Assembly: GCA_963850765.1 (NCBI GenBank)
Contig: CAWKMN010000006.1
Location: 558,001-622,000, forward strand
Reading direction: 5' to 3'
From: CAWKMN01 sp963850765
Lineage (GTDB): Bacteria; Chloroflexota; Anaerolineae; Aggregatilineales; Aggregatilineaceae
Length of the DNA stretch: 64,000 bases
The position numbers and the translations under genes were made by a program. Below the pieces are notes generated by a model. The model was not told the origin of the DNA and ran no database searches. It saw only the letters and a program-made list of their open reading frames with translations. Positions 44,624-52,672 of this stretch are shown here, piece after piece (position 1 is the first letter of the stretch; every line of letters begins with the position of its first letter).

Positions 44624-44717
44624 GACTTGTTTCTCCTTGGCCTAATTGCGGACTGGAAGAGTTTTGCGTTTCGTGCCATCCGGTAGTTGCTGCAATAACC
44701 TGTCCCTTTCACTTGCT

Positions 44718-45462
44718 CTACGCCTGGATGGGAAGTTTGAAGACCTCAATGGCGGTTTTTGCCAGACACCAGTTCAATTGGTCTTCTGGAAGCTCTAAGG
44801 ACCGGAACTTGGCGAGTTCGACGGGGAAATTAGAGATCAGGTCGCCGCCCCACATGAACTCGACTGGCACCCAGCGCTTTGATCAGGAAGGCGATGTCAT
44901 GTGCCGCGCACCAGGAGGTTTCCAGGTAGATGTTGGAGCACGTGTCCGCGGCTACCCAGGCTTCCATGGTGTAGATCATCATGCCGGCATGGGCCAGCAC
45001 AAAAGACACATCGGGATACTTGCGGGCCAGCGGAATCGATAGGGATGGCAGCGCCCAGGGAACGCCGGTTCCCGTGTGAATCATCACAGGGATGCCAAGT
45101 GTCTGGGCAATCTGGCAGACACGCTGCCCGTCAATCCCCAAGGGGTTGACCGCACCACCCAGGGGGTGCAGCTTGATCCCCACGAAGCGCAGTTCTTTGA
45201 CGCAGCGTTCGGCTTCTTGTTCCAACTCACCGACTGGCGTGTGCGGGTTGTACTGGATCATGCCGAAAATCCGGCCAGGGTGATCACGCCCCATCTGCGC
45301 GATACGGTCATGGACCGCTGAAGCGCTGCGCGCCCCGGCGCTGGGCATCACTATCGACACGTCGATGCCGTTCCGATCCATCGCTCCGATCAGATCATCT
45401 TCAAAATTCTCGGCGTCAAAAACAACCGTGTCGCCAATATGAGCATGGGGGTTCACAATCAT
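44718..45462 (-). pseudogene. Amidohydrolase (metal-dependent TIM-barrel), single frameshift near the 3' end
   Basis: The start at ATG 45462 gives MIVNPHAHIGD (HxH metal ligands), VSIVMPSAGARSASAVHD, FVGIKLHPLGGAVNP, VMIHTGTGVPW and VLAHAGMMIYT, the order of PF04909-type amidohydrolases (ACMSD/2-pyrone-4,6-dicarboxylate-hydrolase-like). Near 44858 the frame breaks after GASRV. Shifting by one base gives MWGGDLISNFPVELAKFRSLEL...AKTAIEVFKLPIQA to a TAG at 44718-44720. This restores the conserved metal/acid Asp region (WGGD) and a full-length ~247-residue protein. It is one of only two cut genes in the otherwise clean DeoR operon, and a consensus error is plausible. Confidence 0.8.
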
Positions 45463-45474
45463 TTTTGCGTCCCT

Positions 45475-46245
45475 CTACAAAACCGTGCGCCCACCGTCCA
45501 CCGGCAGACACACGCCATTGATGTAAGCCGCCTCATCGGAGGCGAGAAAAAGCGCGGCGCTCGCCACCTCTTGAGGGGTGCCGATCCGTTGCAGGGGAAT
45601 CCCGGACTCAAGCTCGGCCAGCCACTTCTTCGCATCCGGGTGAGTGTCCAGCGTGCGGCGCGCCATGGGCGTATCGATCATGGTGGGGCACAGCGCATTC
45701 ACCCGGATGTGATAGGGACCGTTTTCAGCGGCCAGCACGCGCGTCAATTGCAGAACCGCACCTTTGGACGAGCAGTACGCGCCCAACCCCGGCACAACGA
45801 TGTATCCCAGGTCCGAAGCCATGTTAACAATTGCGCCGCCGCCCGCCTCGATCATCGGGGGCAGGGCATAGCGGCAGCAGAGAAATGTTCCTCTGACGTT
45901 GACGCTCATAATGCGATCCCACAGGTCGATCTCCATACGAGCAACTGGCACAACCGGCTGATCCAGCCCGGCGTTATTCACAAGCACATCCAGCCGCCCG
46001 TAGTGCTGAAGGGCCCGCTCGATCATCGACCGCACCTGCTCGGGCTCAGCAATATCGGTTTTCAGTGCCAGGACGGTGAAGCCCCCCTCGGCGATCTGCT
46101 GCATGGTCGCGTCCAGCCCTGTTTGGTCGCGATCCACGGCGACCACCTGCGCGCCTTCAGCGGCGAACAGCAGCGCGATAGCCCGGCCAATTCCAGAGCC
46201 CGCGCCGGTCACAAGTGCCGTTTTGCCTGCCAAACGTTTCGCCAT
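45475..46245 (-). CDS. SDR-family oxidoreductase
   Basis: A 256-residue short-chain dehydrogenase: nucleotide motif TGAGSGIGRA, NNAG motif LVNNAGLDQ, catalytic Ser/Tyr/Lys in NMASDLGY and YCSSK, and the late INGVCLPVDGG. The Asp after beta-2 (VVAVDRDQ) suggests an NAD preference. In the operon it is encoded between the LLM oxidoreductase and the amidohydrolase and probably oxidises or reduces a sugar or polyol hydroxyl. Confidence 0.93.
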   Translation of the reverse strand: MAKRLAGKTALVTGAGSGIGRAIALLFAAEGAQVVAVDRDQTGLDATMQQIAEGGFTVLALKTDIAEPEQVRSMIERALQHYGRLDVLVNNAGLDQPVVPVARMEIDLWDRIMSVNVRGTFLCCRYALPPMIEAGGGAIVNMASDLGYIVVPGLGAYCSSKGAVLQLTRVLAAENGPYHIRVNALCPTMIDTPMARRTLDTHPDAKKWLAELESGIPLQRIGTPQEVASAALFLASDEAAYINGVCLPVDGGRTVL

Positions 46246-46246
46246 C

Positions 46247-47287
46247 TTATCCTCCCAGCAGGGCGACTACGCGCGGCATCACGTCAGTCGCAAACCGCGC
46301 TACAACGGCTTCGGTCGGGCAGTCCGGTGTGGCGTGAGGCAGAAATGTGATCCTGCTAATGCCCATCTTCACCACGGCGGCGACTTTTTCCGCCACCTGT
46401 ACAGGAGTGCCTGCCCAGGCAAAGGCATCGACGAATTCTTCCGGCAAAAAGGCCACCGCGCGATCAAGCTCGGCAAAATCGAGCTGCGCCAGCGTTTCGT
46501 GCAGGTCGGGCGAAAGCTCCAGACCCGCCTGCCGGACAAAATCTGCGTTGGGGTAGCTGGCTTTAATCATGCCGGCGATCATGGGTTTGACTGCCGCTCG
46601 TGCCGCTGCCGGATCATCGTCCAGCGCGACATCGACCCGCACCGTCAGCGCCAATTCCTTACCAGCGTGCCGCTGTCCGCTTACCGCAGCGATTTGATCC
46701 AGCGCCGCCCGGATGCCTGGTGGCGTGGCGTAAGTCGCGATCATGATGCCGTCAGCCGCGCGCGCCGCCATACGCAGCATGGCGTTCCCCCGGCTGGCAA
46801 CCCATAACGGGAGATCAGCCCGCGCCTCAAAGGCCAGCCGCGCACCGTGCGCTTCGATCACGCTGTCTTCGAGCGTGGCAGATTCACCGCGCAGCATGGT
46901 GCGGATAATCCGGATCGCGTCTTCAACTGCCCTGACCGGCCTATCGCGCGTGATGCCCATCTCACGAAAGCCGACGCCTCCTGCGCCCAACAGCAAGATT
47001 GCGCGTCCGTTGGTGGCTTCGTCCAGCGTGGCGATCGCCGCTGCAATCATCGCCGGGTGGTAACTGTATGGCTCTGCGATAAACGTGCCAATCCGCGCAT
47101 GTTTGATATGAGCAGCGACCAATCCGGCCATCACCCACATATCGCGGTAAAACTTTTCATTGCCACACCACAGCACGTCATAACCGGCGTCTTCGGCCTG
47201 TGTCGCCAGATCCACCAGACGGTGGTAAGGGTATTGTTGCCAGAGGCCCAACCCTAGTTCAATGCTGCGGTTACCGGTTCGCCACAT
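46247..47287 (-). CDS. LLM-class flavin/F420-dependent oxidoreductase
   Basis: A 346-residue luciferase-like protein: IELGLGLWQQYPYHRLVDLATQAEDAGYDVLW, GTFIAEPYSYHPAMIAAAIATLDEATNGRAILLLGAGG and VRAVEDAIRIIRTMLRGE. This spacing resembles F420-dependent methylenetetrahydromethanopterin-reductase (Mer)-like members, so a deazaflavin cofactor is possible; FMN monooxygenase activity is the alternative. It lies 2 nt after the M29-type gene and 1 nt before the SDR gene. A role in oxidising an intermediate of the pathway is inferred only from context. Confidence 0.88.
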   Translation of the reverse strand: MWRTGNRSIELGLGLWQQYPYHRLVDLATQAEDAGYDVLWCGNEKFYRDMWVMAGLVAAHIKHARIGTFIAEPYSYHPAMIAAAIATLDEATNGRAILLLGAGGVGFREMGITRDRPVRAVEDAIRIIRTMLRGESATLEDSVIEAHGARLAFEARADLPLWVASRGNAMLRMAARAADGIMIATYATPPGIRAALDQIAAVSGQRHAGKELALTVRVDVALDDDPAAARAAVKPMIAGMIKASYPNADFVRQAGLELSPDLHETLAQLDFAELDRAVAFLPEEFVDAFAWAGTPVQVAEKVAAVVKMGISRITFLPHATPDCPTEAVVARFATDVMPRVVALLGG

Positions 47288-47289
47288 CG

Positions 47290-48360
47290 TTATACGAGAT
47301 ACTTTCCGTTTTCAAAAACCTTCCGGTTGTCCAGGTAAATCGTTCCATTCCGGCGCAGGTCTTTCACGATGTCCCAATGCAGCGCCAATTCGTTGGTTCC
47401 GCCGCATTCATGGTAGGCACGCCCCAGTGCCAGATGAATCGTGCCGCCGATCTTTTCATCGTACAGAATGTCGTAGCTGTAGCGATCGATACCGAAGTTC
47501 AGACCCACGCCGAATTCCCCTACATAGCGCGCTCCCGCATCCATCTCTAACAGCTGGTGGAGCAGGTCCTCGTTGCTGTCCGCACTGGCATGGATCACTT
47601 TGCCTTCTTTGAAGGTCAGCCGAATGCCGTGCACCTGTTTGCCCACGTAGACGCCGGGAAATTCAAAATAGATATGCCCCTCTACGCTGTCATCCACCGG
47701 GGCTGTGAAAATCTCGCCGTCGGGCATGTTAAGCTTACCATCGGCAATAACGTAGATGCGCCCTTTGGTCGAAAACCGGATGTCGGTTTCTTCGCCCACG
47801 ATCCGCACCTGTTCGGCGGCCTGATAGACATCGCAGAGCACTTCCAGTCGCTGGCGTTCCGCCTGCCAATCGCGCAGCGTGGCGCTGAAAAAGAAGTCCA
47901 TCATCTCGTCCAGACTGGTTTCTGCCTGCTGCGCAAAGGATTCGTTTGGGACGCGGATGAGCACCCAGCGCGTCAGCTCGTTCCGCATGGCCGAGACTTT
48001 GCCCATCGCGCGCTTGTGAGCGGCGATTTTAGCGGCAGAAATGCCGTTAAATTCGTGCGGATTGCGCGCGCCGCGCAGCCCGATATATACGTCGCCCCAT
48101 TCCATCCCATAGGCGTTCATTTCGGGAACCCAATCCAACTGCTGCGGGTTGCCATAGCGCATCAGGTCGCGCTCCAGGTAAGCGGATTGGAATTCAATGT
48201 TCGGCAGCCCACCGGCTTTGATGGCGGCTGCATACACCGCCCGCGCGAGCGAAAACGTTTCGGTTTCCATCATCGTGATCTGCACTTTTTCACCCGGTTT
48301 GACCTGGGTGGAATAGTTCACCAGAATATCGGCCAGTTGGTCCCAGCGCGGATCGCTCAT
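47290..48360 (-). CDS. M29-type aminopeptidase-like metalloprotein
   Basis: The ATG at 48360 gives a 356-residue product with the aminopeptidase T/S (M29) pattern: LVNYSTQVKPGEKVQI, MPDGEIFTAPVDDSVEGH, the conserved GARYVGEFGVGLN and GGTIHLALGRAYHECGGTN followed by HWDIVKDLR, which hold the Glu, His, Tyr, His and Asp metal ligands. The start overlaps the 3' end of the preceding eIF2B-like gene by 71 nt in another frame. Its role in an otherwise sugar-like operon is not obvious; it may remove an aminoacyl group or serve a different hydrolysis. Confidence 0.9.
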   Translation of the reverse strand: MSDPRWDQLADILVNYSTQVKPGEKVQITMMETETFSLARAVYAAAIKAGGLPNIEFQSAYLERDLMRYGNPQQLDWVPEMNAYGMEWGDVYIGLRGARNPHEFNGISAAKIAAHKRAMGKVSAMRNELTRWVLIRVPNESFAQQAETSLDEMMDFFFSATLRDWQAERQRLEVLCDVYQAAEQVRIVGEETDIRFSTKGRIYVIADGKLNMPDGEIFTAPVDDSVEGHIYFEFPGVYVGKQVHGIRLTFKEGKVIHASADSNEDLLHQLLEMDAGARYVGEFGVGLNFGIDRYSYDILYDEKIGGTIHLALGRAYHECGGTNELALHWDIVKDLRRNGTIYLDNRKVFENGKYLV

Positions 48361-49345
48361 GCGTGTTCGCTCCGTCAATTCGCCGCGTGCCCAGGCGGGA
48401 ATCAGCTCGTTCAGGCGGTCTGCTCAGCTTCATCTGCCACATCACGTTGATCACTGACGTCGGGCTGAACAGGCCCATTTCGGTGATAATTGCCGTCACC
48501 AGGTCGGGCGGCACTGACTCAAAAAGGTCGCCGATCACTTCTACGGACGCCGGATAATCGTGGCTTAACACGTCCCGACGTGGGATGGGTTCGCCACGGA
48601 ATGGTAATCCCAGCAGCGTGCTCAAATCGACTTTGAGCGTATCGGCGGCGACGTAAAACGGGACGCCGTGCGCCCGGGCCACCAGCGCTGCCGGATAGCT
48701 GCCCACTTTGACAAAGGAAGCACCGGTCGAGGAAATGGCATCAGCGCCGACAAAGACCACGTTGCTCTGCGGCACCAGTTCGCCAATCGTGGCATCGATG
48801 CTTACGACCACCGGGATGTTGTGCTTGTGCATTTCGTTGACCGTCCACAGCCCTTCGTTACCGGGCCGCGATTCGGTAACGATGACATTGAAGGACTTGC
48901 CCTGCGCCTTCGCACGCTTCAGGATGCGCCAGACGGTCGAACTCATGCTGTACATAAAGACGGTATCGCCGTCGTTCACGATTTCTGCACCATACTGGGC
49001 GACTTTTTCGAGCGCGCTTTCGGCCCATGAAAAGAAGTCCTGACTGGCGTCCCTGATCTCAATCTGGAGTTCACCGACCGCCGCGCCGCGTGCGAGAGCC
49101 GCTTCCATCCGGCCCAGAAGGCGGTGGAGGGCGTTGATCGGCGGCGCAAACGAGGGAGTGACACTCAAAATATCGCGCACGGCGTCCATCAACTCAGCCG
49201 TGAAAGCGTCCTCAGTGGAGGCAGTACTGTCGGCGGAGAGCTTAGCCATCGCAGCAACGACTTCTTTGGCAATATCTGCCGCGCCGCCGATGGCATCCGT
49301 GCAAATCCGCTCGACAACCGTTTTGATCGCTGCGTGATCGGACAT
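48290..49345 (-). CDS. eIF2B / MtnA-fold protein, paralogue 2
   Basis: A 351-residue member of the eIF2B alpha/beta/delta-like (IF-2B) superfamily: VFMYSMSSTVWRILKRA, VTESRPGNEGLWTVNEMHKHNIPVVV and VFVGADAISSTGASFVKVGSYPAALVARAHGVPFYV, then SVINVMWQM-type end. The family includes methylthioribose-1-phosphate isomerase and ribose-1,5-bisphosphate isomerase. The Asp of GADAI is kept, but the catalytic Cys of MtnA-type enzymes (in the THC/TxC segment) is replaced here (VFMYSMSS). The last ~25 residues run past the start of the M29 gene and look unconserved, so the true end may be earlier. Confidence 0.85.
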   Translation of the reverse strand: MSDHAAIKTVVERICTDAIGGAADIAKEVVAAMAKLSADSTASTEDAFTAELMDAVRDILSVTPSFAPPINALHRLLGRMEAALARGAAVGELQIEIRDASQDFFSWAESALEKVAQYGAEIVNDGDTVFMYSMSSTVWRILKRAKAQGKSFNVIVTESRPGNEGLWTVNEMHKHNIPVVVSIDATIGELVPQSNVVFVGADAISSTGASFVKVGSYPAALVARAHGVPFYVAADTLKVDLSTLLGLPFRGEPIPRRDVLSHDYPASVEVIGDLFESVPPDLVTAIITEMGLFSPTSVINVMWQMKLSRPPERADSRLGTRRIDGANTHERSALGPTGRYSGELFHPGQTG

Positions 49346-50359
49346 TCAGTTTCTCTCCTGGTTCGGCTCAGGGCCTGCGATACTCGGCCAGTGGGTCAGC
49401 TTTTCACTCAGGAGCCGGCTGACCGGCATAGAGCGCATCAGAACCTCTGCCGCTGCCGGGCTGATCACGCCCTGTTCGGTGACAATAGCGTGGATCAGTG
49501 GCGCGGGCGTGCGGTCAAACAGGTGTCCCACGACCTCGATCTCTGCGGATGTACCTGTGGGCAGCACACTCTCCCTGACAATCGGATCCAGCTCGAGCGC
49601 CAGTCCCAGTCGTGAGGACACATTGAATTTGAGCGTATCGACGACGACATAGACCGGCACACCGATCCGGGCGGCAGCCAGGGCAGCGGGATATGTGCCG
49701 ATCTTGGCTATGGCGCTGCCATCCGCCATGATTGACTCCGCGCCAACAAGCATCAGATCCGCATCGGACATCATCAATCCCGCACATGCGTCGATGCTGA
49801 CCTGCACCTTAACTCCGAGCCCGGACAGCTCACGCGCGGTGTGCAGCCCGTCCTGGTTCGGGCGGGATTCCGTGACCAGCACCCGGAACTGCTTGCCCTG
49901 TTCGGCGGCATGGCGCAGCGTGCGCAACGCAGTTTCGCTCAATGTGAAGGTGAACACCGTGCATCCGCTGGTAATGCATTCCGCTCCGGCGTCGGCGATT
50001 TTGCGTCGGGCAGAGTCGGACCAGCGCTGATACTCAGCCGCGTCTTGTTCGATCACGGCGCGAAGTGCATCAGCCGAAGCATTGGCGGCCTGGGCCGTTT
50101 CCAGGTGGGCCAGCACGCGGTGCATGACGTTCAGCGGTGGCGCATAGGCGGGCATGACGGACAAAATCGCATCCACCGCCGCTAGCAGGTCGGCGGCTAA
50201 CTCATTCAGAGTCTGGGCAGAACTGAGGCGCACGGTTTCGGCCAGCGCCTGCATCACCTCGCGCCCGCCGCGCGCCGCGTGCAGCTCCAGGGCCGCAAAA
50301 CGCGCCATGACCTGCTGCACCGCAGGGATTACTGCCGCCGAACTTGCGCGTAGTGTCAC
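49346..50359 (-). CDS. eIF2B / MtnA-fold protein, paralogue 1
   Basis: A 337-residue paralogue of the next gene. It shows VFTFTLSETALRTLRHA, VTESRPNQDGLHTARELSGLGVKVQV and LMLVGAESIMADGSAIAKIGTYPAALAAARIGVPVYV. Both the Cys and the Asp (here GAESI) of catalytic MtnA-type isomerases are changed. The N-terminal ~110 residues are helical, as in the eIF2B fold. It lies 3-4 nt from both neighbours (BtpA gene overlap at 50356; next gene at 49345). The two probably form a heteromer. Confidence 0.85.
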   Translation of the reverse strand: MTLRASSAAVIPAVQQVMARFAALELHAARGGREVMQALAETVRLSSAQTLNELAADLLAAVDAILSVMPAYAPPLNVMHRVLAHLETAQAANASADALRAVIEQDAAEYQRWSDSARRKIADAGAECITSGCTVFTFTLSETALRTLRHAAEQGKQFRVLVTESRPNQDGLHTARELSGLGVKVQVSIDACAGLMMSDADLMLVGAESIMADGSAIAKIGTYPAALAAARIGVPVYVVVDTLKFNVSSRLGLALELDPIVRESVLPTGTSAEIEVVGHLFDRTPAPLIHAIVTEQGVISPAAAEVLMRSMPVSRLLSEKLTHWPSIAGPEPNQERN

Positions 50360-51183
50360 TTTCGCTGACCACGCACTTTCTCACCCCGTCGTGCCCGGTG
50401 GACTGCATCCATGAAGCTCTTCACCCGGCTGGGATCGACCGAATTCCAGGTATAGCCGTCTATTTTGAGGCTGGAGCCGACAACGACACCATCGGCAACC
50501 TGCAAATACAATTCGATATTTTCCGGTTTCGCCCCTGTGTTCAGCAGCAGGGGAATATCTTTCACAACGCCTTTAACATCCTGGAAAAAGCTGATATTCG
50601 GTTCCTCCCCCGCCATCAGGCCAGAAATAAGGATGCCGTCTGGCAGGCAGGAGGTGACAACACTGCGGGCGCGTTGGGCGATGTCGCGCGTGCCCAGTGG
50701 CGCGGCGAATTCGGGCACGATGTTGTAGAAGACGCGGACGTGCTGCGCACCGATACGTTCGCGAAAACGCATGACCTCACCGGCATTCGGTGACCACATC
50801 CCCATATCCAATTCATACAACCCGGTGAGCACCTCACGGATGAATGACGCGCCTGTGGCATGGGCGATCGCGATAGCGGCCATTGGATCCCACAAGAAGT
50901 CCACGCCAAAGGGTATGGACTTGGGGGCCACTTCTGTTACCACCCGCGTCATGGCTGTGACCTGCTCCATGCCGGCTTTCAACACATAGGGACGGTCATC
51001 TTCATTGCAGAACATCAGCGCATCCACACCACCGGCGACCAGTTTCTCGACATCCGTCGCCACATGCTGAACCAGATGGTCAATACCTCGCTCCCGATCG
51101 TAGCGGGGCGTGCCGGGCAGCGCAGGCAAATGGGCCATGGCGATCACCGGCTTGTCCGTTCCAAACACGTCTTTTAGCCACAT
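50356..51183 (-). CDS. BtpA/SgcQ-family protein
   Basis: A 275-residue TIM-barrel-type protein: DVFGTDKPVIAMAHLPALPGTPRYD, GVDALMFCNEDDRPYVLKAG, PFGVDFLWDPMAAIAIAHATGASFIREVL and the phosphate-site-like NTGAKPENIELYLQVADGVVVGSSLKIDG. This is the BtpA family, which includes SgcQ of the E. coli sgc cluster. Its biochemical role is not established to my knowledge; the C-terminal glycine-rich loop looks like a phosphosugar-binding site. It lies just after the DeoR gene in the operon. Confidence 0.9.
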   Translation of the reverse strand: MWLKDVFGTDKPVIAMAHLPALPGTPRYDRERGIDHLVQHVATDVEKLVAGGVDALMFCNEDDRPYVLKAGMEQVTAMTRVVTEVAPKSIPFGVDFLWDPMAAIAIAHATGASFIREVLTGLYELDMGMWSPNAGEVMRFRERIGAQHVRVFYNIVPEFAAPLGTRDIAQRARSVVTSCLPDGILISGLMAGEEPNISFFQDVKGVVKDIPLLLNTGAKPENIELYLQVADGVVVGSSLKIDGYTWNSVDPSRVKSFMDAVHRARRGEKVRGQRK

Positions 51184-51213
51184 AAGCTGCCTTTCAGATG
51201 CGCTCGTAAATCA

Positions 51214-51987
51214 CTATTCGGCGATGATGACCTCAATCTCCTGGGCACGAAGCTGCTCAACCATATCGGGTGGAACCGTAGGATCGGTGATAATCGTATC
51301 GACCGCCGCAAGTCCTGCAATCGAGGCGAATGTCGTCTTGCCGAACTTAGAGCCATCAGCGACCACAATAACCTGGCGTGCGCTTTTGATCATCGACCAT
51401 TTCACAGCGGCATCTTCAAGGTTGTATTCGGTCAACCCGTCTTGCAGGCTGAGGCCGCCGATGCCCACAAAGGCTTTGTCGATATGAAGCTGACTGTAAA
51501 GCTGCGCCGCAAAGGTGCCGATCATCGACAGCTCACCAGCCCGGACAATACCTCCGGTAAGGATCAGGCGAATATCATCATTCAGAGAAAAGGAAGAGAC
51601 AATTTCGTTGGCAATCGGCAGGCTGGCCGTGACGACGGTCAGATTGCGCTTACCCTGAAGCGCGCGGGCGATCTCAAGGGTTGTGGTCCCAATATCCAAT
51701 GCAATGCTGTCGCCGTTGTAGACCATTTCGGCGGCGCGCTGGCCGATGCATCGTTTTTGGCCAGAGTGTTTGTTGGAACGCAGCGGGTACGGGGGTTCGT
51801 AGCCTCGCCCCAGGTTGTTGACCGCACCGCCATGCACGCGCCACAACAGCCCGTCCCGCGCCAGGTCCTGCAAGTCGCGGCGCGCGGTCATCTCGGAGAC
51901 ATTAAACAGCTTGCAGATCTGCGTCACGCTGATTTCGTTATTCTGAAGGACAAGCTCAAGGATTTTTCGCTGGCGTTCAGTACGCAT
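51214..51987 (-). CDS. DeoR/GlpR-family transcriptional regulator
   Basis: A 257-residue regulator. The start at ATG 51987 (MRTERQRKILELV) is preferred over an upstream ATG because family members open this way. The N-terminal winged helix reads NNEISVTQICKLFNVSEMTARRDLQDLARDGLLWRVHGGAVN, and the C-terminal sugar-phosphate sensor contains GDSIALDIGTTTLEIARAL, LILTGGIVRAGELSMIG and DKAFVGIGGLSLQDGLTEY. It is the first gene of the 17-gene operon; the operators lie in its own promoter. By family it responds to a phosphorylated sugar. Confidence 0.93.
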   Translation of the reverse strand: MRTERQRKILELVLQNNEISVTQICKLFNVSEMTARRDLQDLARDGLLWRVHGGAVNNLGRGYEPPYPLRSNKHSGQKRCIGQRAAEMVYNGDSIALDIGTTTLEIARALQGKRNLTVVTASLPIANEIVSSFSLNDDIRLILTGGIVRAGELSMIGTFAAQLYSQLHIDKAFVGIGGLSLQDGLTEYNLEDAAVKWSMIKSARQVIVVADGSKFGKTTFASIAGLAAVDTIITDPTVPPDMVEQLRAQEIEVIIAE

Positions 51988-52014
51988 CGGCAATAGACCT
52001 GGTAAGTCCTGAAT

Positions 52015-52061
52015 ATGTTCGTATTTGTTTAAAATGTACAATGATTATGTTCGTTTGTCAA
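52015..52061 (-). promoter_or_regulatory. Promoter and DeoR/GlpR half-sites for the 16-kb operon
   Basis: On the minus strand TTGACA (52056-52061) and TACATT (52033-52038) are separated by 17 bp, a strong sigma-70 promoter. ATGTTCGT occurs twice (52015-52022 and 52047-52054), in the same orientation and 32 bp apart. One copy lies in the spacer and one just downstream of the -10. ATGTTCG matches the half-site known for GlpR/DeoR-type regulators. Confidence 0.75.
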
Positions 52062-52084
52062 TTCATACTGATCCCTCAGGGAGA

Positions 52085-52381
52085 TCGGGTTGTGGGGCCA
52101 AAAAATCAATCCGCGTTGACCGCTCTCACATTGGCCTGGTTCCCGACCAACGGCTTCCTTACCGCCACAATGGGCATAGAACGGCACATGCGGCTCGATC
52201 TTCGTCCGCAGGGTATGCAGGCTGTTGAACCTGGCGCCAAAGAAATTCACCATCAACGCCGTCGCCCCATTTTCCAGAGCGATCTGCGCGTTTTCAATGA
52301 GATGTTCGGGGCTGGTGGAAATATGCGGGTGTGGAGACTTCTGCTGCCGATGCGAGGGTATGATGCGGTAGTCGTCTGCGG
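52085..52381 (-). pseudogene. Fragment of a RuBisCO-like protein
   Basis: The minus strand reads, in one uninterrupted frame, HISTSPEHLIENAQIALEN, then GATALMVNFFGARFNSLHT, LRTKIEPHVPFYAHCGGKEA and VGREPGQ, after which similarity fades. The order 'ENA..A.E.GA.ALMVN...FNSL..LR...PFYAH' matches the beta-strands of the RuBisCO large-subunit barrel (a RuBisCO-like protein rather than true RuBisCO). It is cut at both ends: there is no N-terminal domain, no start and no C-terminal barrel. It lies between the DeoR promoter and a miniature repeat. RuBisCO-like proteins are often encoded with sugar-phosphate isomerases of the eIF2B/MtnA fold. Confidence 0.55.
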
Positions 52382-52427
52382 AAGGATACCGTTACATGTT
52401 TGTTGCCCGCCATTTCTCGTCATTTCT

Positions 52428-52609
52428 CTAGAGGGTGTTATGCATTTGCATCCCCGTTGTCCAGGAGTTTTCGTCTGAGTTAGCCCCTCCCTAAATCCCT
52501 CCCCACAGCGTGGAGAGGGACTTGAGCTCTCCCCTTTCTCCGTGCGTGCGAAGCACGCCTGGGGAAAGGGGTCGGGGGATAGGGGCCAAAAGTGCCTAAC
52601 AGGCTCTAG
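52428..52609. mobile_element. CTAG-ended miniature repeat element
   Basis: CTAGAGGGTGTTATGCA (52428-52444) is matched by TGCCTAACAGGCTCTAG (52593-52609), a slightly decayed inverted terminus. The core includes CCCTCCCTAAATCCCTCCCC, a GTGCGTGCGAAGCACGCC hairpin and GGGGGATAGGGGCC. It is non-coding. Confidence 0.75.
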
Positions 52610-52672
52610 CGCGCGAATCCGGCACACGTTTCACAAGAAAATCAAGCCTGTTCAGGAACTTCGCCTGTTTCG

